Shown piece by piece: positions 8,216 to 16,338 of a DNA stretch of 64,000 bases (positions within the stretch are counted from its first letter, which is position 1; every line of letters starts with the position of its first letter). The notes beneath the pieces were generated by a model. It searched no databases, was not told the DNA's origin, and worked only from the letters and a program-made list of their open reading frames with translations. A program made the position numbers and the translations under genes. Source of the stretch: HGM13006 sp900757695 (GTDB lineage: Bacteria > Bacillota > Clostridia > Oscillospirales > Oscillospiraceae); contig CAUHNW010000013.1 of NCBI GenBank assembly GCA_959607825.1, forward strand, positions 24,244 to 88,243. The letters run 5' to 3'.

Positions 8216-8899
8216 TCAACAGCAGAAGTAGAAGCCCCGGCCGCCGCAGCAGGCGTTCAGCAGGCACCAGGACAGGCAGATGGGGTTGCAGAAGCTGCTC
8301 TGGAACCCGGTGGAAAAGCCGTGGCTGGCCCCGGCATTCTGGTACATGCGTCCGCCGGACTGGATCAGCTGATAGAACTGCTGATATTCGCCGTTGCCCG
8401 GGGACAGGCTCATGGCCTTGCGGATGTGCTCCATGGCCGCTACCCGGTTGCCCTGCCCATAGTTGGCCTGAGCGCTGAAATAGTACCAGCGGTGATCCCG
8501 ATCCCCCTCAGGGATGGTGGAGAGCACATGGAGCGCCTCGGTATAGGCGCCGGCCTGAATATAGTGGAGGGCCGCCTGCATGTCCGTGGAGTCTCTGGTC
8601 TCGTACTGAGTGTGATACTGCTGCCGCTGCTGATAGCCCCCAAAGGGGTCATAGCCGTAGCCGAAGGGATCATAGCCCCCCTGACTGTAGCCCCCGTAGC
8701 CTCCGGAGGACTGCTGCTGGGCTTGAGGATTCTTGATCTGATCGTAGGCGGCGTTGAGCTCGTTCATCTTCCGCTCGCACTCTTTATCCCCCGGATGGAG
8801 ATCCGGGTGATATTTTTTTGCCAGCTTGCGGTAGGCGGCCTTGATCTCGTCCTCACTGGCGGTTCTGGGAACTCCAAGCACCTCATAGGGGTCTCTCAT
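8216..8899 (-). CDS. J-domain (DnaJ-like) co-chaperone protein
   Basis: 227 residues. An N-terminal J domain (about 2-65) has the HPD motif in KYHPDLHPGD. It is followed by a glycine/tyrosine/glutamine-rich linker (about 75-125), a TPR-like helical part (about 130-195) and a Cys/Gly-rich C-terminal tail. There is no DnaJ zinc-finger or substrate domain, so this is a specialised type III J-protein that would recruit an Hsp70 to a particular client or place. Its start overlaps the stop of the upstream gene by ATGA, indicating translational coupling. Confidence 0.88.
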   Translation of the reverse strand: MRDPYEVLGVPRTASEDEIKAAYRKLAKKYHPDLHPGDKECERKMNELNAAYDQIKNPQAQQQSSGGYGGYSQGGYDPFGYGYDPFGGYQQRQQYHTQYETRDSTDMQAALHYIQAGAYTEALHVLSTIPEGDRDHRWYYFSAQANYGQGNRVAAMEHIRKAMSLSPGNGEYQQFYQLIQSGGRMYQNAGASHGFSTGFQSSFCNPICLSWCLLNACCGGRGFYFCC

Positions 8900-9759
8900 G
8901 TCGTTTTGTCTCCTTCATTTTCGTCTCTTTCTGTTCTGCGGTAATGCCGCTGAAAGGCTCTGGCGTATTTCTGCCAGACTCCGGCGTACAGAATGTTCCG
9001 CATCAGGCTCAGATCCTGTTCCAGCGGCAGCTGCTCAAAGGCCCGGGTGGCATCGCCCAGCAGCATGGTCAGCAGGTCATAGTCCCCTTCCGGGGTGCGC
9101 TGGCCCCCCAGCGCCCGGAGCGGGTTGGGGCGGTGGTGCTTTTCATCGCTGTGATAGTCGAGGCATGCGTCCATAATATAGATAAACTGCCCCAGACCGT
9201 TTCCCATGGCCCGGAGCACCGGGGCAAAATGATCGTCTTCCTTCCAGACAAACAGCTCCCCCATGAGCCTGCCGAAGCAGGCGGCGGCGGCATCGGCGGA
9301 AACCTCCGGGCCGTCCTCATAGCGGTGGAGCTCCCCAAGATTCTCCCGGATGGCAAGGGCCTGCCGGGGATACTTCTGCTCCAGCGCACGGAAATCCTTT
9401 TGGAGCAGCCCTGCAAAGGCACGGCTGGGGAGGCTCTTATCGTCCTCCCAGTTGTCCATACAGTTCCACCATGCCAGCAGCAGGTTCAGGTCGGCGGCAT
9501 ACTGGGTAAACCGGTTCTGCCACCAGAGGCGCTTTCGGATGGGATGCACCGGACAGCGAGCGGCGCCGGACTGCTCCTCCGGCTCATAGAGGGAGGACAG
9601 CACCAGCACCAGAAACGTCATATCATAGGTCAGGGTCATGCGGCCGGAGAAGCCGTAATCGTCACTGAGCTTCCGGCACAGGCCGCAGTAGCAGCCGCTG
9701 TAGCGCCGGATCTCCTCCTCCGACAGCAGGGATGCATCGGCGGTAATATATCCAAACAT
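8896..9759 (-). CDS. DUF5685-family protein of unknown function
   Basis: 287 residues, starting MFGYITAD and containing CYCGLCRKL near residue 24, a cysteine arrangement typical of the DUF5685 family; the rest is helical with many Trp and Tyr. No catalytic motif is recognised. It lies second in a four-gene operon with J-domain and GrpE-like genes. The association with a J-protein suggests that it is a client, or part of an assembly pathway using Hsp70. It overlaps the preceding gene by one base (TGATG). Confidence 0.7.
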   Translation of the reverse strand: MFGYITADASLLSEEEIRRYSGCYCGLCRKLSDDYGFSGRMTLTYDMTFLVLVLSSLYEPEEQSGAARCPVHPIRKRLWWQNRFTQYAADLNLLLAWWNCMDNWEDDKSLPSRAFAGLLQKDFRALEQKYPRQALAIRENLGELHRYEDGPEVSADAAAACFGRLMGELFVWKEDDHFAPVLRAMGNGLGQFIYIMDACLDYHSDEKHHRPNPLRALGGQRTPEGDYDLLTMLLGDATRAFEQLPLEQDLSLMRNILYAGVWQKYARAFQRHYRRTERDENEGDKTT

Positions 9760-10160
9760 CAGCTGTTCCTTTCAAATACATGACCGCAGCACTTGCAGGT
9801 GATGCGGATATGCCCCTTTCCCTTGGGTACCCGCAAAACGGTGCCGCACTGGGGGCATTTGAAAAAGCAATACAGATTCTTTTGCCGGCGGCGGGCTTTG
9901 ATCCGGCCGGAAATGGCCGTCAGGGGCGCAATCTTCCGGAGATACCACTGGTTCTCCGCACGGCGGCGGGCAACGTTCCGGCTGAAAATGCGGAAATAGC
10001 AGAGAATCAGGCAGATCAGCGCCAACAGCCAGAGCACGGAGCTGGCGGTGCCCTTTAGGAACATGGCAACGATCAAAAGAATACAGGCCGAGCCGCTGGC
10101 GGTCATGGAAAGAGCGTCAGGGCCGTTGCGCCCGGAAAGAAATGGTTTTTTCCTTCTCAT
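9759..10160 (-). CDS. Small membrane protein with C-terminal zinc ribbon
   Basis: The ATG at 10160 follows GGTGAGG; a further in-frame start lies 27 nt upstream without support. 133 residues. Two adjacent hydrophobic segments (about residues 20-60) are followed by a basic stretch and a C-terminal ribbon with CPQCG, then CKCCG about 18 residues later, suggesting four-cysteine zinc binding. It is the first gene of the DUF5685/DnaJ/GrpE-like operon. A membrane anchor or sensor role for the group is inference. Confidence 0.7.
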   Translation of the reverse strand: MRRKKPFLSGRNGPDALSMTASGSACILLIVAMFLKGTASSVLWLLALICLILCYFRIFSRNVARRRAENQWYLRKIAPLTAISGRIKARRRQKNLYCFFKCPQCGTVLRVPKGKGHIRITCKCCGHVFERNS

Positions 10161-10280
10161 ATGCCTCACCTGCCTTCCTGCTGCCAAAATTTCTTAGTCT
10201 CATAGTAGCAGGCGAATATGAACAGGATATAAACAGCGGAAAATTTTTTTCGTTTCGAATTGGAATCTTTCCCCACTGTG

Positions 10281-10309
10281 TTTACAAGGACGGACGGAAA
10301 TGGTACAAT
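10281..10309 (+). promoter_or_regulatory. Upstream promoter before transhydroxylase operon
   Basis: TTTACA (10281-10286), 17 bp, TACAAT (10304-10309). It lies about 70 bp upstream of the MerR-type promoter and could give basal expression. No gene begins between the two. Confidence 0.45.
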
Positions 10310-10373
10310 GCGAATGAACCGAAATGGGGCACCAAAAATCTATGATTTTGTGCAGAATAACGGGAAAAGGGCC

Positions 10374-10404
10374 TTGACTCTGGTACAATACCATGGTTTA
10401 GAAT
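10374..10404 (+). promoter_or_regulatory. MerR-type promoter (19-bp spacer) for transhydroxylase operon
   Basis: TTGACT (10374-10379), a 19-bp spacer, and TAGAAT (10399-10404). The spacer carries the dyad TGGTA-CAA-TACCA. Over-long 19-bp spacers with a central dyad are the hallmark of promoters activated by MerR-family proteins. The promoter at 26263-26293, next to the MerR gene, has the same design and nearly the same dyad. Confidence 0.75.
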
Positions 10405-10523
10405 AAGGCAAGATGCAATACCGTGGAGTTACTGTGGCATTTTGCAGCGGCCCATTGGGTTCCGAAGGGCCGGGTCTTCCGATTCCGGAGCACCGGCCTG
10501 GCAGGAAAGTGAGGTGGAAATCA

Positions 10524-10988
10524 ATGAGTGAAGAGAAAAAGGTCCGGCACAGCCGTGACAGAGACCGGCGGGAGAATCACGACAACGATGTGGAGCTCCG
10601 GCCCATGGAAAAGGACGGCGACAAGCTCTTAAAGGCGCTGGACGACGGAAAGATCGCAGCCATTCAGTCCGGTCTTGAGATCATGTACGTCTTTATCATG
10701 CGCCATGACTACCGCTGCTTCATCCATAAGATGGACGCAGAGGAGGGGCGGCAGAAGGCGTTCCCGGTGAATGAGCGCAACCGTGCCATGTTCAAGAATC
10801 TGGCTTCGCTGGCAGACGGCCTTTTTGAGATCACCCCCAAGGGCCATATGAACCCCTTAGGCGCCATGGTGGCGGCGGAGCGGGGCATCATCGCATATCT
10901 GGACGCAACCGGACAGCTGCCTGCTGAGGACCAGGACTTTATGAGCTGGCAGGAGGCTGCCGGAAAAGAACATACAGAGGGAGGCTAA
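10524..10988 (+). CDS. Uncharacterised small protein, first gene of transhydroxylase operon
   Basis: The ATG at 10524 follows GAGGTGG. 154 residues: a highly charged, probably disordered N-terminus (about 30 residues rich in Arg, Asp and Glu), then a helical region with IMRHDYRCF and GHMNPLGAMVAAERGIIAYL. No family is recognised, and no signal peptide or membrane segment is visible. The position directly behind the MerR-type promoter and ahead of the molybdoenzyme suggests an accessory role such as cofactor insertion, chaperoning or an extra subunit; that is inference from context. Confidence 0.6.
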   Translation: MSEEKKVRHSRDRDRRENHDNDVELRPMEKDGDKLLKALDDGKIAAIQSGLEIMYVFIMRHDYRCFIHKMDAEEGRQKAFPVNERNRAMFKNLASLADGLFEITPKGHMNPLGAMVAAERGIIAYLDATGQLPAEDQDFMSWQEAAGKEHTEGG

Positions 10989-10991
10989 AAC

Positions 10992-11189
10992 TTGAAAACC
11001 TATAAGTTTGTCTGTAGAAGTACCCGGCGCGGCTTCACCGAGTGGGCCAGCGTCATGGAGGACGGCGTAGAGGTACGCCGGATCGACCGGGACGTATGGC
11101 AGGAGACTGTCCGCCAGTTCCGGGAGCGGGTGGGCGCACAGCTGGAGGCCGAGGGCTATCAGCTGGCCGAGCATCAGTATACACTCTGA
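10992..11189 (+). CDS. Uncharacterised 65-residue protein in transhydroxylase operon
   Basis: The start is TTG at 10992, preceded by GAGGGAGG, three bases after the previous stop. 65 residues, basic, beginning MKTYKFVCRSTRRGF, with an EVRRIDRDVW strand-helix transition. Its short length, tight spacing and conserved-looking start suggest a real gene translated with its neighbours. Function unknown. Confidence 0.5.
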   Translation: MKTYKFVCRSTRRGFTEWASVMEDGVEVRRIDRDVWQETVRQFRERVGAQLEAEGYQLAEHQYTL

Positions 11190-11213
11190 TTTTTACGGAA
11201 GAAGGTGCATAGA

Positions 11214-11678
11214 ATGACAGAGATTTCTCTTCTGATCCAGCATCATGCGGGCCCCACCGGTGATGTGCTGGTATGTCAGCGGCCCGACGGCGTCTGGGAA
11301 CTGCCCAAGGGCTACATTCGTGTCAATGAGACACCGGAAACTGCCGTGCAGCGCACTGCATGGGAGACCGTGGGCGTTCAGGCCAAGGCCGGGAAGCTCA
11401 TTACACAGGGAAAGAAGTATAAGAAGGACGGAACCGTAGAGCACATTCCCTGCGGCAACATCACCCACAACACCCATACCAAATGCGATGAGCACTGGTA
11501 CTATGAGGCAGTGGACGTCTATCAGGAGGAGCCCAAGGCCGGTGCCTACAGCGCATTCCAGTGGGTGCATCCCTCCGAGCTGGGGACGGTGGCTCTTCAG
11601 GGGGACGATCAGGCGTTCCTCCGGAAGTATGATCCGTGGATCAATGGACGCACCATTCCCGATGTGCGGATGTATTAA
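11214..11678 (+). CDS. NUDIX-fold protein with degenerate catalytic box
   Basis: The ATG at 11214 follows AGAAGG; a GTG at 11205 overlaps that site. 154 residues. The region GYIRVNETPETAVQRTAWET lines up with the NUDIX box (G-x5-E-x7-R-E-U-x-E-E-x-G-U), but two of the acidic positions are threonine (RTAWET), so hydrolase activity is doubtful. WELPKG before the box is typical of the family. It could bind a nucleotide, or a cofactor fragment such as molybdopterin guanine dinucleotide, without cleaving it. Context: between small unknown genes and the transhydroxylase. Confidence 0.7.
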   Translation: MTEISLLIQHHAGPTGDVLVCQRPDGVWELPKGYIRVNETPETAVQRTAWETVGVQAKAGKLITQGKKYKKDGTVEHIPCGNITHNTHTKCDEHWYYEAVDVYQEEPKAGAYSAFQWVHPSELGTVALQGDDQAFLRKYDPWINGRTIPDVRMY

Positions 11679-11689
11679 GGAGGGGCACC

Positions 11690-11989
11690 ATGAAAAAGTA
11701 TTATTGCGAGGCCCAGAAGAAGCAGCTGGAAAAGCCCACGGAGCCGAAATACGTTTTATGCACCACGGCAAAGTGCTTTATTCTGGCAGAGAATGACGAC
11801 GACGCCATCCAAAAGGCTGCGGCGGAATTCCGGGAGATGTACCACGGCACCGGCACGGTGCTGGGGAAGATCCGGATCACCAAGTCTGTGGAGCTTCCTG
11901 TAGACTGGAGCTATGGCGAGGGCGAAGCTGCAAAACCCGGCGATCAGGACGCCATGGATGCGCTGATTGCCCATAACGTGATCCGATAA
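11690..11989 (+). CDS. Uncharacterised 99-residue protein in transhydroxylase operon
   Basis: The ATG at 11690 follows AAGGAGGGG at good spacing. 99 residues. Three cysteines lie in the N-terminal third (YYCEAQ, VLCTTAKCF), followed by a helical segment and an acidic C-terminus. No family recognised. The cysteines might bind metal, but the spacing does not match a known motif. Confidence 0.55.
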   Translation: MKKYYCEAQKKQLEKPTEPKYVLCTTAKCFILAENDDDAIQKAAAEFREMYHGTGTVLGKIRITKSVELPVDWSYGEGEAAKPGDQDAMDALIAHNVIR

Positions 11990-12003
11990 GAGGAGGAAGC
12001 AGG

Positions 12004-12525
12004 ATGGATCTTGTGAAAAAATATGTGCTCCGGCTGCCCGACGGTGTAAAGACCGTGGAGAAGCAGGAGATCGTGGATCGGGTGAAGGAGATCCTGAAGG
12101 ATCATCCCAGTGAGCATATGAACGCCTATCGGGTCTGGTATGAGGGCTTCGAGGGCTGCGGTATGCCCGGCACCGATGTATATGATGTGATCGTGGAGAC
12201 CATGCGCTCCATGCCCGAGGACTGGAAGGACATCGGCCCCATGCGGATGGAGAAGTACGGCGTCATTGACCCCACCTTCCTGAACCTCCACTATGCCACC
12301 GCCCAGAAGCGGGCAGACGCCCCCGGCGGCCCCGTGGAGATGCTGCTGCACCAGTTCCATGCAGGCAAGCACTATCAGGGCCCCGATGGCCGTGTGTTCT
12401 GGATCCCGGTGATCGAGGACTTTGATATGCGCTGCTTTGAGCGCAGGGATGGAAAATATGTGGGCACCATGGTGGAGATCGACCCCAGAAGCGACTATGC
12501 CCGCCAGATGATCGAAGTGAAGTAA
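12004..12525 (+). CDS. Uncharacterised 173-residue protein upstream of transhydroxylase large subunit
   Basis: The ATG at 12004 follows AAGAGGAGG. 173 residues, soluble, with EGFEGCGMPGTDVYDVIVE and a WIPVIEDFDMRCFERRDGKYVG stretch (cited in part). No family recognised. It ends 15 nt before the large subunit and must be co-transcribed with it. The characterised Pelobacter transhydroxylase has only two subunits, so this may be a chaperone or an extra subunit specific to this lineage. Confidence 0.6.
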   Translation: MDLVKKYVLRLPDGVKTVEKQEIVDRVKEILKDHPSEHMNAYRVWYEGFEGCGMPGTDVYDVIVETMRSMPEDWKDIGPMRMEKYGVIDPTFLNLHYATAQKRADAPGGPVEMLLHQFHAGKHYQGPDGRVFWIPVIEDFDMRCFERRDGKYVGTMVEIDPRSDYARQMIEVK

Positions 12526-12540
12526 GGAGGACTGCACATT

Positions 12541-15291
12541 ATGGAAAAAATACCTATGCGTTCCGACTCCAAGAAGGAGCGTATTACCCACAGCGTCTGC
12601 GTTGGCGGCCCCATGACCCTTCACACCATCGATGGCGTGATCCGCCGTGTTCGCCCCATTGTGCTGACAGACGACGACCCCGCAGGCTGGGTGATTAAGG
12701 CCCGGGGCAAGGAATATACCCCCCAGAGAAAGACCACCATGAGCCTGCTGGGCTACTGCGAGCGGGATAAAACCTATGCCTATGACCGCCTGAAGTACCC
12801 CATGATCCGGGAGGACTTTGTAGAGACCCCCGACGGCAAGAACCGCAACACCGAGAACCGTGGTAAGTCCGGCTACCGCCGTGCCTCCTGGGATGAGGCC
12901 CTGAGCCTTGTGGCCAGAGAGATCAAGCGTCTCCAGAAGACCTACGGCAAGGAGACCATCACCGCATGTACCTCTTCTCACCACTCCTGGGGACTGGTAG
13001 GCTATAAGATCTCCCTGTTTAAGCGCTTCTTCTCCATGATGGGCTATACCCGTATTGCCGATAACCCGGACTCCTGGGAGGGCTTCCACTGGGGCACCCC
13101 CCATTCCTACGGCTACTATTGGCGTCTGGGCGGCCCCGAGCCCTATGATATGCTGGAGATGGCCATGCAGAATACCGAGACCATCGTCTGCTGGTCCACG
13201 GACCCCGATACCAGCCGCGGCGGCTACTCCGCACAGGAGTCTGCTCTGTGGCGCTGGTGGATGAAGGAGATGGGCATCCAGTTCATCTACATCGATCCCT
13301 TCAATAACTACACCTCTGTGAAGCACGCCGACAAGTGGATCGGCCCCCGGATGGGCACCGATGCCGCACTGCTGGAGGCCATTGCCTATGTGTGGATCAC
13401 CGAGGGTACCTATGATAAGGAATATGTGGCACAGCATGGCCACCGGTTTGAGGAGTTCAAGAACCACATCCTTGGCCTTGGCCCCGATGGCACGCCGAAG
13501 ACCCCCAAGTGGGCCTCTGAGCTGAGCCTGGTTCCCGCCATGGACATCAAGGCCGTTGCCCGCCGCTGGGCAAACTCTGTGACCACCGGCGGCTCCGGCA
13601 TGCGCGGCGGCTTCGGCGGCGCCTGCCGTCACTCCAACGGCACCGAGTATGCCCGTCTGATGACGCTGCTGTTTGCCATGCAGGGCATGGGCAAGCCCGG
13701 CCGTGCCTTCTGGAGCCCCGCCTGCGGCGGCCCCATGAACTATAACTTCTGGTTCGGCGGCTATTCCGATCCCCTGTCCTCCATTGCCGGTGCGCCCATC
13801 TGCGATGATGTGCCCGTGAACTCCGTGGAGCAGGTGCTCTACCGTCCCAACGTGCCCGATGCCATTCTGGACGGCCACTATGAGTGGTACGGCGAAGGCT
13901 TCTGCGGCGGCGGCGTGGATCAGGAGTTTACCCGCCATGTATACCCCGCACCCGGCTACAATAAGGTTCACTGCTTCTGGCGTTACGGCGGTTCCTTCTT
14001 CGGCACCATGCTGGACACCAACAAGTGGGCCAAGATGTACAAGAGCCCCGAGCTGGAGTTCGTCATCAATCAGGACATCTATATGACCCCCGAGACCCGT
14101 CATGCGGACGTGATCCTCCCGGCCTGCACCAACCTCGAGCGTGTGGACATCGGTGAGGTGGGCAACTCCGGCAACGGCGGCTACTGCTCCCACTCTCAGA
14201 CCGGCAACTCCTGGCAGGTCATCGTCTATCAGGATAAGGCCATTGAGCCCATGTGGGATTCCCGTTCCGACTTCTGGATCTTCTCTCAGGTGGCAGCACG
14301 TCTGGGCTGGGGCGAGCGCTTTACCGAGGGTCGCACCGAGGAAGAGTGGGCCAAGCGCTTCTGGCAGTTCTCCGATCTGCCCAAGCACATCTCCTGGGAG
14401 GACTTCAAGAAGAAGGGCTACTACATCCCGCCGGTGTCCTACCATGAGGAGGACAAGGATCCCAAGACCGGCCTCTATGAGAACTGGGATCGTTATCCCG
14501 GCTTCCAGTGGTTTGCGGAGAACCGTCCCTGCGATACCATGAACCATAAGGTCTTCCAGGAGGAGGGCAAGCTGGGCACCTTCTCTGGTAAGTTTGAGTT
14601 CGTGTCCGAGTCCCTGACCTACTGGGCGCCCGACGACGAGGCCCGCCGTCCCATTCCCCAGTATCAGGATTCCTGGGAGGGCTTCAAGAGCCTGTCTGCG
14701 GACAAGTATCCCTTCGGCCTGATCTCGCCCCATCCCCGGTTTGACTACCATACCCACTATCAGCAGCACGCCAAGTGGCTGTGGGAGATCCCCAAGAACC
14801 GTCAGATCATCAATGGCAACCCCTATCTGGTCTGCCACATCAACCACAAGCTGGCGGAGCAGAAGGGCATCAAGGACGGCGACGTGGTACGGCTGTTCAA
14901 TGACCGCGGCAGCTGCCTGATGGTGGCCCGTGTCACCTACCGCCTGTATCCGGAGACCATCCATGCCTACACCTCCTCCGGTATCTATAACCCCATTGAG
15001 TACGGCGTTTATAAGAGCTGGGACAAGGGCGGCAGCATCAATGTGCTGACTCCCGGCCGCCTCATCGGCGACTATGTGCCCGCCATGGCACCCTACAGCT
15101 GCAACATCGACATCGAAAAGTGCGAGCCGGATCCCAACTATGGTCAGGGCTTTGAGCACATCCTCGACGAGGTGGACAAGCAGCAGCTGGAGACCGAGCG
15201 TCCTGTCCGTACTTCCATGGAAGCCGACATGCTCTTCGGCGAAAAGGAGCAGTGGCTCCGTGAGCAGCTTGCGAAGAAGGAGGCAATCTGA
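12541..15291 (+). CDS. Pyrogallol/phloroglucinol transhydroxylase-type molybdoenzyme, large subunit
   Basis: 916 residues, DMSO-reductase superfamily. It lacks the N-terminal Cys motif for an iron-sulfur cluster, as in Pelobacter acidigallici transhydroxylase. Two segments closely match what I recall of that enzyme: SSHHSWGLVGY (about residue 145-155) and NPDSWEGFHWG (175-185), where Ser178 occupies the position of the molybdenum-ligating serine beside an aspartate. PACTNLERVDIGE (about 525) and SPHPRFDYHTH (about 730) are also family-like. The expected reaction is transfer of a hydroxyl group, converting pyrogallol to phloroglucinol with a tetrahydroxybenzene cosubstrate, using bis-MGD. A related resorcinol- or catechol-type substrate cannot be excluded. 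No Tat signal is seen, so it is cytoplasmic. Codon use is strongly biased, suggesting high expression. Confidence 0.88.
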   Translation: MEKIPMRSDSKKERITHSVCVGGPMTLHTIDGVIRRVRPIVLTDDDPAGWVIKARGKEYTPQRKTTMSLLGYCERDKTYAYDRLKYPMIREDFVETPDGKNRNTENRGKSGYRRASWDEALSLVAREIKRLQKTYGKETITACTSSHHSWGLVGYKISLFKRFFSMMGYTRIADNPDSWEGFHWGTPHSYGYYWRLGGPEPYDMLEMAMQNTETIVCWSTDPDTSRGGYSAQESALWRWWMKEMGIQFIYIDPFNNYTSVKHADKWIGPRMGTDAALLEAIAYVWITEGTYDKEYVAQHGHRFEEFKNHILGLGPDGTPKTPKWASELSLVPAMDIKAVARRWANSVTTGGSGMRGGFGGACRHSNGTEYARLMTLLFAMQGMGKPGRAFWSPACGGPMNYNFWFGGYSDPLSSIAGAPICDDVPVNSVEQVLYRPNVPDAILDGHYEWYGEGFCGGGVDQEFTRHVYPAPGYNKVHCFWRYGGSFFGTMLDTNKWAKMYKSPELEFVINQDIYMTPETRHADVILPACTNLERVDIGEVGNSGNGGYCSHSQTGNSWQVIVYQDKAIEPMWDSRSDFWIFSQVAARLGWGERFTEGRTEEEWAKRFWQFSDLPKHISWEDFKKKGYYIPPVSYHEEDKDPKTGLYENWDRYPGFQWFAENRPCDTMNHKVFQEEGKLGTFSGKFEFVSESLTYWAPDDEARRPIPQYQDSWEGFKSLSADKYPFGLISPHPRFDYHTHYQQHAKWLWEIPKNRQIINGNPYLVCHINHKLAEQKGIKDGDVVRLFNDRGSCLMVARVTYRLYPETIHAYTSSGIYNPIEYGVYKSWDKGGSINVLTPGRLIGDYVPAMAPYSCNIDIEKCEPDPNYGQGFEHILDEVDKQQLETERPVRTSMEADMLFGEKEQWLREQLAKKEAI

Positions 15292-15293
15292 TT

Positions 15294-16166
15294 ATGCTGA
15301 AACACCCCATGAAAAAGCCCGGCATTGCCGTGAACTCCGCCCGGTGCATGGCCTGCTACGCCTGCTTTATGGCCTGCAAGGACGAGCACTGCGGCTGGGA
15401 TACCGACCTGAGCAAATCTCAGCCTGAGATGGGTCAGTACTGGATGAACATTAAGGAGTGGGAGCGTGGCGACAACGAGCGCCATATCAAGACTGCTACC
15501 GTTCCCACGCCCTGCTCCCACTGCGACAACCCCGCCTGCATGGCGGCAGCCAAGGACGGCGCAGTTTACAAGCGCCCCGACGGCATTGTGATCGTAGACC
15601 CGGAGAAGTCCAAGGGACAGAAGCAGATCGTAGACGCCTGCCCCATCGGCGCCATCTACTGGAACGAGGAGGAGCAGATCCCCCAGAAGTGCACCATGTG
15701 CGCAGAGCTGCTGGATGACCCCGACTATCCCGGCTTTGAGCCCCGCTGCGTGGAGGCATGTCCCAACCAGGCACTGGTGTTCGGCGATCTGGCCGATCCC
15801 GACAGTGAGATCAGCAAGCTCATTGCCGCCAACAAGGTCACTCAGCTCAAGGAGCTTGGGACCATGGGCTCCAGCGTGGTACATCTGAACATCCCCGGGA
15901 AGTTCTTGGCCGGAACCGTGGCCTACCCCGAGGAGCTGGAAGAGGTCTGCATCGGCGCCAAGGTCAAGGTCACCTGCAATGAATGCGGCGCTACCTATGA
16001 GACCGAGACCAACTGGGCCGGTGACTGGGAGGTAGAGGATCTGCCCGAGGGCAAGAGCTGGACGGTGGACATCACCTTCCCGGGCTTCAAGCCTGTATGC
16101 TATCAGGATCAGCGCACCGACCACGATCACTATGTAGGCATCACCTATCTGGAGCCTGCGGAATAA
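15294..16166 (+). CDS. Transhydroxylase small subunit, three [4Fe-4S] clusters plus C-terminal beta domain
   Basis: 290 residues, two bases after the large subunit. Residues 1-170 hold ferredoxin-type motifs: CMACYACFMACK, CSHCDNPACM, CPIGAIYW, then CTMC and CVEACPNQA. Together they give cysteines for three [4Fe-4S] clusters. The C-terminal ~85 residues (ECGATYETETNWAGDWEVED onward) form a beta-rich Cna-B/transthyretin-like domain, as described for the beta subunit of Pelobacter transhydroxylase. It should transfer electrons to or stabilise the large subunit. Confidence 0.88.
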   Translation: MLKHPMKKPGIAVNSARCMACYACFMACKDEHCGWDTDLSKSQPEMGQYWMNIKEWERGDNERHIKTATVPTPCSHCDNPACMAAAKDGAVYKRPDGIVIVDPEKSKGQKQIVDACPIGAIYWNEEEQIPQKCTMCAELLDDPDYPGFEPRCVEACPNQALVFGDLADPDSEISKLIAANKVTQLKELGTMGSSVVHLNIPGKFLAGTVAYPEELEEVCIGAKVKVTCNECGATYETETNWAGDWEVEDLPEGKSWTVDITFPGFKPVCYQDQRTDHDHYVGITYLEPAE

Positions 16167-16177
16167 CACGATCCAAT

Positions 16178-16210
16178 GGTCCCTCCCGCAGCGCCGCTGC
16201 GGGAGGGACC
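16178..16210 (+). terminator. Strong hairpin after transhydroxylase operon
   Basis: A 15-bp perfect stem, GGTCCCTCCCGCAGC paired with 16196-16210, starts 11 nt after the small-subunit stop. No T-run follows, so it may act as a transcript 3' stabiliser or partial terminator rather than a complete stop. The sequence to 16338 also has a GGTTGG/CCAACC inverted repeat (16278-16301) of unknown role. Confidence 0.55.
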
Positions 16211-16338
16211 TGAAGGGGACTTCCGGCACGGCTCCTTGCGCTGCCTGTCGAATCAGGGAGAGGCGGCGGAAGGAGCTGGTTGGGATCCCGTAAAACCAAC
16301 CATAATCATTGCATCAATATAGAGAGGAAGTATTTCCA

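Noticed and set aside
11944..15159. A very long open frame on the minus strand opposite the transhydroxylase genes.
   Set aside because: It is the mirror of strongly biased GC-rich codons. It has no ribosome site, no recognisable domain, and low-complexity Gly/Ala/Val/His/Leu composition.
16278..16301. GGTTGG/CCAACC inverted repeat before the thiolase as another MerR operator.
   Set aside because: Spacing (N12) and sequence do not fit the shared consensus, and no well-spaced -35/-10 pair surrounds it.
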